Positions 35,091 through 44,290 of a stretch of DNA of 64,000 nt are shown in pieces (the stretch's first letter is position 1; every line of letters begins with the position of its first letter). The translations under genes were made by a program, and so were the position numbers. This DNA is from Candidatus Brocadiaceae bacterium S225. Its GTDB lineage: Bacteria; Planctomycetota; Brocadiia; Brocadiales; Scalinduaceae. The notes below the pieces were generated by a model. That model had not been told where the DNA came from and did not search any database. It worked only from the letters and a program-made list of their open reading frames with translations. The stretch covers positions 1-64,000 of the forward strand of contig SMSL01000013.1 of the NCBI GenBank assembly GCA_007859995.1, written 5' to 3'.

Positions 35091-36362
35091 ATGGCGGCGA
35101 AACCCTTAAATTATTTCCCTGTTGCTATAAAAGATCTGAAGGTAAATACTATACTTGATTTTGATATCTTTATTCAAACAAGCAACAACATCGTCCTGTT
35201 CCGCAAACAAAACCTGCCATTCACTGAAGAGACGCTAAATAATCTGGCCAAAAACAAAGTAACAACAATTTTTGTTTCGGAAGATGATAGGGGAAAGATT
35301 GATGATTATTGCCATTCAATTGAGAACACAAATAATACCAATACCTCAAACGATTGTTTTACAGCACCATTTGATAATCCAGAGAACTTAGAAAAATACT
35401 ATAAAACATATCTTGATTACTACCCTATAGAAAAAGCAAACCTGCTGCCAGGTTCAAGAATCAATTTTAATGTTTACAAGAAATCGGACCTTGATGTCGA
35501 GCTCTTCGTTGGTCCTGATAAACATAATAATTTATCTGGCATTGTACCGAAAGATATTCATAACGTACAATCTGCCATTGCAATACACAAAGAGGACATA
35601 CCGTTATACAAAGAATATATAAACAATCTCTCATTAGAACTTAGTAAGTCAAAAAAAGACTCATCAGCGCTATCGCTAAAATACAGTATTTTGCGTGAAA
35701 ATTCTAAATTCATTATAAAAGATATTTTTGAAGATCCAGGTAGTGGAGAAACTATTCAAAAGGCAGGTGATCTTGTCGCAACATTAACAGACACAATACT
35801 GGAGAATCAAAATAACTTCTCCAACCTGCTAAAAATTACGACACATGATTATTATACGTATACACATTCGTTAAATGTCTGCAGCCTGAGCATCGGGTTA
35901 GGGACAGAATTGAAATTAAGAAGAGATCCTGACCTCCTTGAACTCGGATTAGGAGCGCTATTACACGATCTGGGAAAATGTACGATCGATCTACGCATTT
36001 TGAATAAACCTGGTAAGCTGACAGGAGATGAGTTCAAAGAAATACAGAGTCACGTCACGGCTGCAAATGCACTATTGACAAGCAGCAACACAGAGATACC
36101 GAAGAACTCCTTAGCCACAATACTTCAACATCATGAAAAAATGTCAGGGAAAGGATATCCATATAAATTAAACAGAGATCAAATCCATATAAATGGAAGA
36201 ATTGGAGCGATTGTAGATTTTTACGACGCATTGACAACTGAACGACCTTACAAAAAAGCCTTTTCTCCGTTTCAGGCGTTTCAACTTCTTAGTGAATTTC
36301 AAGATGACTATGACAAGGAATTGATTAAAATGTTTATTGTCATGCTTGGAAAACAAGTGTAA
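35091..36362 (+). CDS. HD-GYP domain protein, variant GYP motif
   Basis: The 423-residue protein has an N-terminal DUF3391-like region and a C-terminal HD-GYP phosphodiesterase domain (about 245-410). The HD motif LLHDLGK (291-296) is intact. The second signature reads HHEKMSGKGYP (347-357), with Ser352 replacing the usual Asp in HHExxDGxGYP, so activity may be altered. HD-GYP enzymes degrade cyclic di-GMP and often control motility. The start at 35091 (ATG behind AAAGAAGAG) is preferred over an upstream TTG at 35067. It converges with the minus-strand block, with 48 bp between. Confidence 0.85.
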   Translation: MAAKPLNYFPVAIKDLKVNTILDFDIFIQTSNNIVLFRKQNLPFTEETLNNLAKNKVTTIFVSEDDRGKIDDYCHSIENTNNTNTSNDCFTAPFDNPENLEKYYKTYLDYYPIEKANLLPGSRINFNVYKKSDLDVELFVGPDKHNNLSGIVPKDIHNVQSAIAIHKEDIPLYKEYINNLSLELSKSKKDSSALSLKYSILRENSKFIIKDIFEDPGSGETIQKAGDLVATLTDTILENQNNFSNLLKITTHDYYTYTHSLNVCSLSIGLGTELKLRRDPDLLELGLGALLHDLGKCTIDLRILNKPGKLTGDEFKEIQSHVTAANALLTSSNTEIPKNSLATILQHHEKMSGKGYPYKLNRDQIHINGRIGAIVDFYDALTTERPYKKAFSPFQAFQLLSEFQDDYDKELIKMFIVMLGKQV

Positions 36363-36410
36363 CAAATGCGGAGGTGATGCAGAAAAAATCCGTATTACAC
36401 CTGAACTTCA

Positions 36411-38018
36411 TTACTGTGCTCCCACAACGGTTGACTTATTTGCAGCGCTGGCAGATTTTACAAAGTCTATAAAATCACCCAATACTTCTGTATCAAACAA
36501 ACCTTTCATCTTTTCTTTCATTATCACACAGGCAGCATCTGATGTCCTGGCATTTGCATACGGCCTGTCAGATGTGATGGCACTATATACATCGATAACA
36601 CGTGAAATTCTGCCATTCAAACTAATATCATTTTCTTTCAGTCCATGAGGATAACCACTACCATCAAGGTTTTCATGATGGAGCAACGCGAGCATGCAGG
36701 ATTCTGGAGACACCTGTCCGGTTTCCTGTAACATATGGAAACCTATCTCTGAGTGCTTTTTAATAATAGTATATTCATCACTATTTAATTTTGTGGGCTT
36801 GTTGATGATCAAAGGATCCACATCTTTCATGCCTATATTCTGAAGGAACATGCCTAGTCCTAATTCTCTTATTTTTTCTAAGTTCAAACCTATATGATGT
36901 GCAAAAATCAGGCTAAGCATAGTAACATTTATCGAATGCCCGTATAAGTATGGACCATCGACCTTCACGCTACCCATATCAATATAGTTATTCCCGGAAT
37001 TACGAACAAGCCCCACTATACTATTTATCCATTGTTTAGCTCTCTCTATATTACATACCTCATCAGGTACCGTGCTTAAATCACTGACAATATTTACCGC
37101 AATGTCTCTGGCAATGCCAAGCTTTTCTTTTGCGCTGGTTTCCTCATGCCCAACAACTTTTTCCAGATTGGATTCCATAAAACGCAAATATTGTTTTCTG
37201 CCGTTCTTTGGGACATAAAGTTTATTAATATTTTTTCTTATAAATTCTTCTCTTTTATCGTTAGCAAATAATCTATCGCCTCCTTTCCAGTACAAAACAT
37301 AATTGTGTTCACCATTGGCATTGTTCCTCAGATATAACTCACTTTTGTTAAAAGGGCCTATCTTAAGGCTTTTCAGTGTAACCGGGAGATATTTATCTTT
37401 TTTGTCGTAATAATCACTATCGAGTTGCTCGACAATAGAACGTTTCTTAGCCTTCTCCAACAATGTGGCATTTCTTATAGCAATTGCGGAATATCGTGCA
37501 ATAATCTTAAGGGTATTCAGATCACTTTCACTAAACACTTCACCATTAATTTTGTCATTAACATTTAAAACGCCCATAACTTTGCCACTGACAAGTAAGG
37601 GCACAGTCATAAAAGATTTACTCGAATATCTTATATTATTTTTTTTCGCAAACCTTGTATCAATCTCTATATCCTTAACAAGAACATTAACTCCTGTTAA
37701 AGCTGCCCATCCGGATATACTCTCCCCCACCTTTACTCCGCATTCATTCTCCACATTTTTCGGGAGGTGGTTAGAGTACTTTATACGCAGTATATCTCCC
37801 TCTATCAGCATTATAGATGAGTACTTAGCCGTTACTATGTTAGTTACTAAGCGGCTGATCAACTTAAACACTCTTTCAAACTGAAATACAGAAGTCAATG
37901 CGATACCAATTGCGTCCTCATTTACTCTGTTACTGAGAGATACGTTCTTTATCCATACACTACCTGTTTTTTCACCCGTATCCTTTACATCTGTTTTTTT
38001 ATCTGACATAGTTAACAT
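36411..38018 (-). CDS. GAF protein with degenerate HD-GYP domain
   Basis: The 535-residue protein has a GAF sensor domain (about 45-185; SGWAALTGVNVLVKDI...GVLNVNDK) and a linker resembling the N-terminal region of the other two HD-GYP proteins. Its C-terminal HD-GYP-like domain spans about 350-510. The first histidine is kept (GHSINVT, H361), as are LLHHENLDGSGYP (445-457) and RVIDVYSAITSDRPY. The core HDxGK is replaced by LQNIGM (392-397), so the metal-binding His-Asp pair and the lysine are lost. It is probably catalytically dead and may sense or scaffold. It follows the small gene at 38042 by 23 bp. Confidence 0.85.
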   Translation of the reverse strand: MLTMSDKKTDVKDTGEKTGSVWIKNVSLSNRVNEDAIGIALTSVFQFERVFKLISRLVTNIVTAKYSSIMLIEGDILRIKYSNHLPKNVENECGVKVGESISGWAALTGVNVLVKDIEIDTRFAKKNNIRYSSKSFMTVPLLVSGKVMGVLNVNDKINGEVFSESDLNTLKIIARYSAIAIRNATLLEKAKKRSIVEQLDSDYYDKKDKYLPVTLKSLKIGPFNKSELYLRNNANGEHNYVLYWKGGDRLFANDKREEFIRKNINKLYVPKNGRKQYLRFMESNLEKVVGHEETSAKEKLGIARDIAVNIVSDLSTVPDEVCNIERAKQWINSIVGLVRNSGNNYIDMGSVKVDGPYLYGHSINVTMLSLIFAHHIGLNLEKIRELGLGMFLQNIGMKDVDPLIINKPTKLNSDEYTIIKKHSEIGFHMLQETGQVSPESCMLALLHHENLDGSGYPHGLKENDISLNGRISRVIDVYSAITSDRPYANARTSDAACVIMKEKMKGLFDTEVLGDFIDFVKSASAANKSTVVGAQ

Positions 38019-38041
38019 TTTTTAACACTCCTTTCTACTCA

Positions 38042-38260
38042 TTACAAAATTATTGATAAATCATTTGTGTTTCTTTGTACATATTCCTGGAGCGTCTTCA
38101 AAGCAATCAGCCTTGCAATTTGTCTGTTTCTACAAATTTTGTAAGCTTCTTCATTAAAGATTGTGACCAAATCAGCTAATGCTATGTTCTCTTTACCGCG
38201 TCCTGATTTAGTACTTAATTTGTTGTGGACAATCATGTTTCTTCTTTTTAGTTTTTTCAT
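38042..38260 (-). CDS. Small basic protein upstream of degenerate HD-GYP gene
   Basis: The 72-residue protein starts behind a good GGTGGG ribosome site. The N-terminus is basic (MKKLKRRNMIVHNKLSTKSGRGKE) and the rest is helical (NIALADLVTIFNEEAYKICRNRQIARLIALKTLQEYVQ). I do not recognise it. It is too short for a known flagellar regulator and does not resemble FlgM. The 23-bp gap suggests co-expression with the GAF/HD-GYP-like protein. Confidence 0.6.
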   Translation of the reverse strand: MKKLKRRNMIVHNKLSTKSGRGKENIALADLVTIFNEEAYKICRNRQIARLIALKTLQEYVQRNTNDLSIIL

Positions 38261-38354
38261 TTTAACCCACCAATAATATGTGTGAAAAGACTAACGAATA
38301 TAAGTAATAATTATTTTGCTAATAATAATTACTTGTATTTCAATAACTTTATTT

Positions 38355-38585
38355 TCACAATACGTAATAAGCAACCCTTGTGCCTAATCTCATAACAAAC
38401 ACCATTATTCCCTCCGCACAGCATAAGGCATATATATATAACCACTTATAATTCACATAAAATCTCTGCTGTGTACGATGGGGATATCTATTCGAAGTAT
38501 ATCTGTTAAATAATTCCATTTTATTATCACAAGTTGTTAAATTTTTCCCTAATGTACAGGCTTCAATCGTAAGCATTCTACTCAT
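38355..38585 (-). CDS. Doubtful small protein in the HD-GYP region
   Basis: This is a 76-codon frame with AGAGG three bases before its ATG. It has five Cys/Tyr-rich segments and a hydrophobic end (ALCCAEGIMVFVMRLGTRVAYYVL). No family is recognised. It could be a small membrane peptide or chance; only the ribosome site supports it. Confidence 0.3.
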   Translation of the reverse strand: MSRMLTIEACTLGKNLTTCDNKMELFNRYTSNRYPHRTQQRFYVNYKWLYIYALCCAEGIMVFVMRLGTRVAYYVL

Positions 38586-38657
38586 ACACCTCTATTGATT
38601 GTCAAAAAAGAGATTTGAAATTAGTTAGGTTTTTTAATGCAGGCTGGTGGAACCAGT

Positions 38658-39614
38658 CTAAGAACTTCCATGCCCTCCCAGAAACTTTATAAAACTCTTC
38701 AGCATTGTATGATCAACAGCGTTGTACATTTCATCTCTTATCACTTTCAAAGAATTATACGGTTTCTGAGGCACTGAATATGATCTTTGCGTGGTTAAGG
38801 CATCGTATGTATCGATTATACGAACTATCCTGGAACTATAGTGTATTTCTTCTTTTTTAAGACCGAATGGATAACCACTGCCATCACAATTTTCATGATG
38901 CTGCAATATTATTGAATATTCATCGTTAAATGAATCTCCAGACTCCCTTAATACAGCCACGCCCATTTCAGGATGTTTTCTCATCTCTTTGAATTCGTCG
39001 TCAGTTAACGCACCTTTTTTATTAAGAATATCAGAGTGGATCTTAGTTTTGCCAAGGTCATGGAGAAGCATGCCGGTACAGAACGTTTTCATATCTTTTT
39101 CGCCCAAACCAATATTTTTTGCAAATAATGATCCAATCGTTGCAACATTGACTGAATGCGTATATGTATAGTAATCATGAGACGTTATTTTAAGCAGGTT
39201 AAATGCTGCCTTGCCATCTCTGAGTATATAGTCAACCATGTTGTAAGCAAATGTTTTAGACCGCTCAAAATTCTTAAATCTTGGTTCATTAAATACATCC
39301 CGAAGCATGTTTGTCGCTGTACCGTAAACTATTTGAGCTTTTTCTTTTGATTCAATTTTATCATCAGATAAAATATTTTTAAGATTTGATTCAAGATATT
39401 CAGAATATTTTTGTTGATCTTTCTTTCCGATAAAAAGCTTATTTATATTCTTTCTTACCAGCATCTCCTTTTGTTCGTTATCAAATGCTGCATCATTTTT
39501 GCAATATAATATATATCTGCTATTACCATTGTTGCGTACAAGCAGGTATATATCACAACCAATTCTTGTATCGGCTTTTAAACTATTCAGTGTAATAGGT
39601 AAAAAATCATGCAT
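38658..39614 (-). CDS. HD-GYP phosphodiesterase, canonical motifs
   Basis: The 318-residue protein carries an N-terminal DUF3391-like domain (1-75) and a full HD-GYP domain (about 140-310), with HDLGK at 185-189, HHE at 239-241 and DGSGYP at 244-249. All catalytic metal ligands appear present, so it is the best candidate in this locus for an active cyclic di-GMP phosphodiesterase. It lies 17 bp after fliA and so belongs to the end of the fliO-flhF-fliA operon. The family lowers cyclic di-GMP and so favours swimming. Confidence 0.9.
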   Translation of the reverse strand: MHDFLPITLNSLKADTRIGCDIYLLVRNNGNSRYILYCKNDAAFDNEQKEMLVRKNINKLFIGKKDQQKYSEYLESNLKNILSDDKIESKEKAQIVYGTATNMLRDVFNEPRFKNFERSKTFAYNMVDYILRDGKAAFNLLKITSHDYYTYTHSVNVATIGSLFAKNIGLGEKDMKTFCTGMLLHDLGKTKIHSDILNKKGALTDDEFKEMRKHPEMGVAVLRESGDSFNDEYSIILQHHENCDGSGYPFGLKKEEIHYSSRIVRIIDTYDALTTQRSYSVPQKPYNSLKVIRDEMYNAVDHTMLKSFIKFLGGHGSS

Positions 39615-39631
39615 TCCTTATACTCCATGTG

Positions 39632-40390
39632 TCAATTATGTGCCTTTGCCCTGATGGTCATCAATGCTCTATGATGTAATTGTGATACTCTCGATTCTGA
39701 CAAACTCATTACTTCTGCTATCTCTCTCAAAAGCATATCTTCATAATAATATAAAGTAATAACCAGTTTTTCTTTGGGAGGTAGCTCCTTAATAGCTCGT
39801 TCTAATACCTCTTGCTCTTCCTGCAATTCCAGATTACATAACGGTCCGCTGGTTTTTTTGTCCTTTATGATTTCACCAACATTTACATTCGAATCATCAT
39901 CGCCACCAAAACTGATATCTTCAAGATAGAGCATGGAACACATATTTATATCTATCAACATCTTATCCAGATCACTGCAACTAATACCCATTGCCTCGGC
40001 AATCTCTTCGGAATGAGGGGTTCTGTTTAATTCTTGTTCCAGGGCATTATATGTTTCTTTGATTAAATTATCCTTCTCTCTTACTGAACGAGGCACCCAA
40101 TCATGCAGGCGCAGATAATCTAAAATAGCGCCTCTGATCCTGTGAAATGCATAAGTTTTAAATTTTACATTTTTAGAATCATCGAATCTATCTGCAGCCT
40201 CTATTAATCCCAGGATACCGGATTCAAACAAATCTTCCTGATCAATGTGAGACGGCAGATATATCATAAATTTCCCCACTACATACTTAACAAGTGGCAG
40301 ATAGTCTATAACATATTTATCCCGCTTGGTTTTATTTACTACATCATATTTTTTTTTCGTCCTCTGCTTTACAGCAATGTCTGTTTGCAT
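39632..40390 (-). CDS. fliA: Flagellar sigma factor FliA (sigma-28)
   Basis: The 252-residue protein has region 2 (YLPLVKYVVGKFMIYLPSHIDQEDLFESGILGLIEAADRFD, FKTYAFHRIRGAILDYLR), region 3 (LEQELNRTPHSEEIAEAMGIS) and region 4 (LPPKEKLVITLYYYEDMLLREIAEVMSLSESRVSQLHHRALMTIR). It directs RNA polymerase to late flagellar promoters; the flagellin promoter at 28242-28268 fits. Its anti-sigma factor FlgM is not in the window. It sits downstream of flhF and a small membrane protein, in an operon probably started from the sigma-54 box before fliO. Confidence 0.95.
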   Translation of the reverse strand: MQTDIAVKQRTKKKYDVVNKTKRDKYVIDYLPLVKYVVGKFMIYLPSHIDQEDLFESGILGLIEAADRFDDSKNVKFKTYAFHRIRGAILDYLRLHDWVPRSVREKDNLIKETYNALEQELNRTPHSEEIAEAMGISCSDLDKMLIDINMCSMLYLEDISFGGDDDSNVNVGEIIKDKKTSGPLCNLELQEEQEVLERAIKELPPKEKLVITLYYYEDMLLREIAEVMSLSESRVSQLHHRALMTIRAKAHN

Positions 40391-40520
40391 TTTACTTTCC
40401 TCACAAACTATTTAATTACTTAATAATCAAACGGATTTATATACTCTTCCAAATTATCATTTACAACGGCATTTTAGAGAAAAGCAGATTATCGCGAATA
40501 TCTCTCTTTCAACGGAGTTA

Positions 40521-40769
40521 TCATGACGTACCGACTTCATTATCCCTGTCCTCAACCATACCAATATTTTCCGGTACATATTTCACCAGAATTTTTACCA
40601 ATACAAAAGCTGTCAAACCAGTCAGACAGCCTGCTATGACTGCCTTTTGAATGAGCGTATCAATAGCCAGATTTGACGCATACCCGATAATACACGACGC
40701 GAAAAACACAATTACGGCAATATTTATGCTGGATTTAAAACCAATCACTGCCAGTCTCTGTCTTATCAT
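40521..40769 (-). CDS. Small two-helix membrane protein between flhF and fliA
   Basis: The 82-residue protein has two hydrophobic segments (INIAVIVFFASCIIGYASNLAI and AVIAGCLTGLTAFVLVKILV) and a polar acidic tail. It lies where flhG is normally found between flhF and fliA, but has no P-loop or resemblance to FlhG. The family is unknown. Co-transcription is likely, with 82 bp after flhF and 130 bp before fliA. Confidence 0.7.
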   Translation of the reverse strand: MIRQRLAVIGFKSSINIAVIVFFASCIIGYASNLAIDTLIQKAVIAGCLTGLTAFVLVKILVKYVPENIGMVEDRDNEVGTS

Positions 40770-40851
40770 TTTCTTTCCAATTTAAAATTACGGAATTTTA
40801 AGGTTTTTTATTCATCTCTTATTCGACTCAGTACTCCGAATACAGAAACTC

Positions 40852-42177
40852 TCAGACTTGTAATACCATGTCCGCAACCATCTCTGCAGTTACCGGCCTA
40901 AGATCTTCTGGCACCTCCTGCCCATCGGAAATACAGGAAAGAGGTATCTGTGTTTCCATTGCAACGCTAAATAAGGTTCCATACAAACAGGTTTCGTCAA
41001 CCTTGGTGAAGTGCAATCTATGAAGAGGAAATACTGTAAATTTATTAACAACATTAATTATGTCAGCATATCTCGTGGTCGCGCTTACAACAAGATGCGT
41101 CTCCTTTTTCGGAATTTCATCGAGGTATCCCTTGAGGCTTGATAATGCATTATCATCAAGATAGCTTATTCCAGGAGTATCAATAAAAATATGTGATAAA
41201 CCATTATGTCTGTCTATAATATCTCTCAGTTCCCGGTGTGAAGTTACCGTTCTGAGAGTCACGCCTATTCTGTCTGCTGTTTTTTTCAGCTTTTCCGCAG
41301 AATGACCCCTGATACTTATTAATAAAATTTCCTTATCTGACATTTTTTTTGTATCGGATGCCAGCTTTAAAATAGTCGTAGTCTTACCGGTCCCGGCAGC
41401 ACCAATAAATACCTTCGTTTTGCATTCATGCTGATTATTAGAAGATGAATCAGAAGTTTTTATTTTGTGAATAATACTCTCCCTGAGCATATTCCAATGC
41501 AAATCCATTTTATCATACTCATCATTACTCAGCCGACTCATAACGTTATTTATTAAAAGCCTCGAATGCTCTTCTTCAACCTGTTGAATGCGAAGTTGTT
41601 TAAACAATTTCTCGCTTGCGTCAGGACAATCACCATTGTTTCCCATATCATGATCCACATGCAGTTTTGAGCGTTCAACCTTGTTATTTACTATCCATTT
41701 TGATACCTGCTTGATTTTGCCAGACTGTACCATACCTGAGAATTCACTCAAACGATCTGCAGGAGTTGAATCCGCCGGTTCGGCCTGCTTATCTGAATGT
41801 AAATGATCCGATAAAATAACACTATCCATATGATCTTCAGGAATATCTTTATGTTCCGTAGCGGATGAATATTGTTCCGACTGTTGCGGATCTGACGGAG
41901 ATGTGACAGACGGGTTTTGGTCTGGTGGTTGTATATTTAAACCACCTCTATCACCTTGTACGTCCCACCCCTCTTTCCGTGCCCCATCCTGATCTTTATT
42001 CTGTCCATTATTGTTTTCAGCAGCAATAACCTCAACCAGTGTCTGACCTTTCATGCTCTTAATATCTCCTTCCTCTATATTTCTCGTTTCGAGGATTATT
42101 GAGCCATCACCCATCTCTCTTTTTACGCTTTTTAGCGCCTCTTGTATTGTAGTCGCAATAAATGATTTAATTCTCAT
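40852..42177 (-). CDS. flhF: Flagellar SRP-type GTPase FlhF
   Basis: The 441-residue protein starts with the B domain (MRIKSFIATTIQEALKSVKREMGDGSIILETRNIEEG). A long variable acidic linker (60-190) and the SRP-like NG domain follow, with P-loop GAAGTGKT at 259-266, DTPG at 333-336 (usually DTAG), TKVDE at 391-395 and GQEVPEDL at 419-426. FlhF places the flagellum and recruits early basal-body proteins, usually at a pole. It overlaps flhA by 11 bp. Its usual partner flhG is missing from the window. Confidence 0.93.
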   Translation of the reverse strand: MRIKSFIATTIQEALKSVKREMGDGSIILETRNIEEGDIKSMKGQTLVEVIAAENNNGQNKDQDGARKEGWDVQGDRGGLNIQPPDQNPSVTSPSDPQQSEQYSSATEHKDIPEDHMDSVILSDHLHSDKQAEPADSTPADRLSEFSGMVQSGKIKQVSKWIVNNKVERSKLHVDHDMGNNGDCPDASEKLFKQLRIQQVEEEHSRLLINNVMSRLSNDEYDKMDLHWNMLRESIIHKIKTSDSSSNNQHECKTKVFIGAAGTGKTTTILKLASDTKKMSDKEILLISIRGHSAEKLKKTADRIGVTLRTVTSHRELRDIIDRHNGLSHIFIDTPGISYLDDNALSSLKGYLDEIPKKETHLVVSATTRYADIINVVNKFTVFPLHRLHFTKVDETCLYGTLFSVAMETQIPLSCISDGQEVPEDLRPVTAEMVADMVLQV

Positions 42178-44269
42178 TTGTCAAACTCACAATGCCGAGT
42201 GATTCGATTTGAACACCCGGCGCAATTTCTTTATACGATAACACTGGTAAATAAGGAATTGCAGTTTCAGTTAGTTTTCTAATATGACTTCTTAGTGAAG
42301 AAGACGTTAGAAGAACCGCACTGTTACTGGTTACACTGACATTCCTGACGGTTTCCACAATTGCATCAATAATTCTCTGCGCGTAATTGGGCTCTAAAGC
42401 GAGTACCGACCTGTTTCCCATATCATGAACAGAGTTTATGATTTCCTGTTCAAGTCCCGGTTCAAAGGAGATAGTACTGAGTTTATTAGATTCACTCTGA
42501 TACTGACCGCATAACGCCCTGCATAGTCTCTGTCTCACGAACTCTGTAAGGGCTTCAGGATCCCTCGTGGTTGGTGCATGGTCAATAAGAGTTTCCAGTA
42601 TAGTTACGAAATCTGTTACAGAAATTTTCTCCCTTAATAAATTCTTTACCACTTCCTGTACAACACCCAGCGTAAGAACAGCTGGAGTTAATTCGTTAAC
42701 CAGTGTTGGGGAGTCCTTTTTCGTTGCATCAATTAATTTTTGAATATCTTCTCTGGTAATTATTTCATAAGCATGAGTTTTAATTACCTCGGTCAAATGC
42801 GTAACTAATACAGAAGTAGGGTCAATTACTGTATAACCCACCGCCGCTGCAGACTCTTTCTTTGACTCTGTTATCCATACGCCAGGCAATCCGTATGCTG
42901 GATCGGTTGTCTTAATCCCTTCAATGGGGTCTGTTTCTTCATCACCTAAAGCAAGATAACAATCCGGCATCAATTCGCCCTTATCGACGACCTGTCCTTT
43001 AATCTTAATACTGTATCCATTTGAAGGAAGCTGCAGGTTGTCCCTTAAACGTATCGGTGGAATAATTATACCTAAATCCCTGGCAAGCTGTTTCCTGAGT
43101 GAATTTATCCTACTTAACACTCCCCCTGCTTTCTTTGGATCCACCAGTGGAACCAGTTTATACCCAACTTCAATTCCCATTCTGTCAACCTGTAACAGGC
43201 TCTCAAATTCATCCTCTGGTTCACCCAATTGTCTTGTTGTATTCTCAGCTGTTATCTCTTTTACACTATTTGCTACTGCCATACCACTGGCTGAAGCCTT
43301 TCTGGTAACGTTGAAAAGAAAAGCGAAGAGAGCTGACATTAAAAAGAAAGGGATTTTAGGCATTCCGGGAATTAAACCAAAAATAAATAATATTCCGGCT
43401 GCCATACCTAATGCTTTTGGAACTGTCAATAACTGCGCAGACAAGTCTTTGCCCAAGCTAGACTTGGAGGTTGACTTTGTAATGAGCAAGGCAGCAGAGA
43501 TAGCATTTATCAGAGATGGAATCTGTGTTACTAATCCATCTCCTACCGTCAAAAGAGTGTAAGTGGATAATGCTTCATTGATTTTCATGCCCTGCATCAT
43601 CGTCCCTATCACAATACCACCTGCGATATTTATTATCGTAATAATTATTCCTGCAATAGCATCACCGCTTACAAATTTACTTGCACCATCCATCGAACCA
43701 TAAAATTCAGCTTCTTGTCCTATGTCGGCTCGTCTTGCCTTTGCCTGTTCCTCCGTTATAGACCCTGAGTTCAAGTCGGCATCAATGCTCATCTGCTTAC
43801 CGGGCATTGCATCTAAAGTAAATCTGGCAGCTACTTCAGAGACCCTGGTAGAACCTTTTGTAATTACGATAAACTGAATAACCGTCAGAATTATAAAAAT
43901 TACCAGCCCTATTACTACATTACCACCTACCACAAAATTGCCGAATGATGCAATTACCTGACCGGCTTCAGCATGCATAAGTATAAGACGTGTTGATGCA
44001 ACGTTCAGGGCAAGCCGGAAAAGAGTGAGGAACAGCAAGAGAGAAGGGTATGCAGAAATCTCCAGTGCCCGTCTCACATGCAATGTAACCAGAAGCACAA
44101 GAAATGATAACGATATGTTAACAGTGATGAAAATGTCCAGCAGGAATGTAGGCAACGGTACTATGAGTACAAATAGTATAACCAACACTCCAACCGCAAG
44201 TCCAAATTCACTATATTTATACAGCGGTTTTTTATTATTTCCCGATGTATTCATTTCCGCTTCATTCAC
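42167..44269 (-). CDS. flhA: Flagellar export gate FlhA
   Basis: The 700-residue inner-membrane export component has about eight membrane helices in the first 320 residues, including the conserved FHIPEP-type segment VVITKGSTRVSEVAARFTLDAMPGKQMSIDADL. A large cytoplasmic domain (about 350-690) docks chaperone-substrate complexes. Length is normal. It starts 21 bp after flhB and overlaps flhF, so it is within the fliO-to-fliA operon. Confidence 0.96.
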   Translation of the reverse strand: MNEAEMNTSGNNKKPLYKYSEFGLAVGVLVILFVLIVPLPTFLLDIFITVNISLSFLVLLVTLHVRRALEISAYPSLLLFLTLFRLALNVASTRLILMHAEAGQVIASFGNFVVGGNVVIGLVIFIILTVIQFIVITKGSTRVSEVAARFTLDAMPGKQMSIDADLNSGSITEEQAKARRADIGQEAEFYGSMDGASKFVSGDAIAGIIITIINIAGGIVIGTMMQGMKINEALSTYTLLTVGDGLVTQIPSLINAISAALLITKSTSKSSLGKDLSAQLLTVPKALGMAAGILFIFGLIPGMPKIPFFLMSALFAFLFNVTRKASASGMAVANSVKEITAENTTRQLGEPEDEFESLLQVDRMGIEVGYKLVPLVDPKKAGGVLSRINSLRKQLARDLGIIIPPIRLRDNLQLPSNGYSIKIKGQVVDKGELMPDCYLALGDEETDPIEGIKTTDPAYGLPGVWITESKKESAAAVGYTVIDPTSVLVTHLTEVIKTHAYEIITREDIQKLIDATKKDSPTLVNELTPAVLTLGVVQEVVKNLLREKISVTDFVTILETLIDHAPTTRDPEALTEFVRQRLCRALCGQYQSESNKLSTISFEPGLEQEIINSVHDMGNRSVLALEPNYAQRIIDAIVETVRNVSVTSNSAVLLTSSSLRSHIRKLTETAIPYLPVLSYKEIAPGVQIESLGIVSLTNEN

Positions 44270-44290
44270 TCTGTTTCTCCATAATATTGA

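Noticed and set aside
43038-43562. 174-codon plus-strand frame
   Set aside because: Antisense to flhA, with no ribosome site and no family features.
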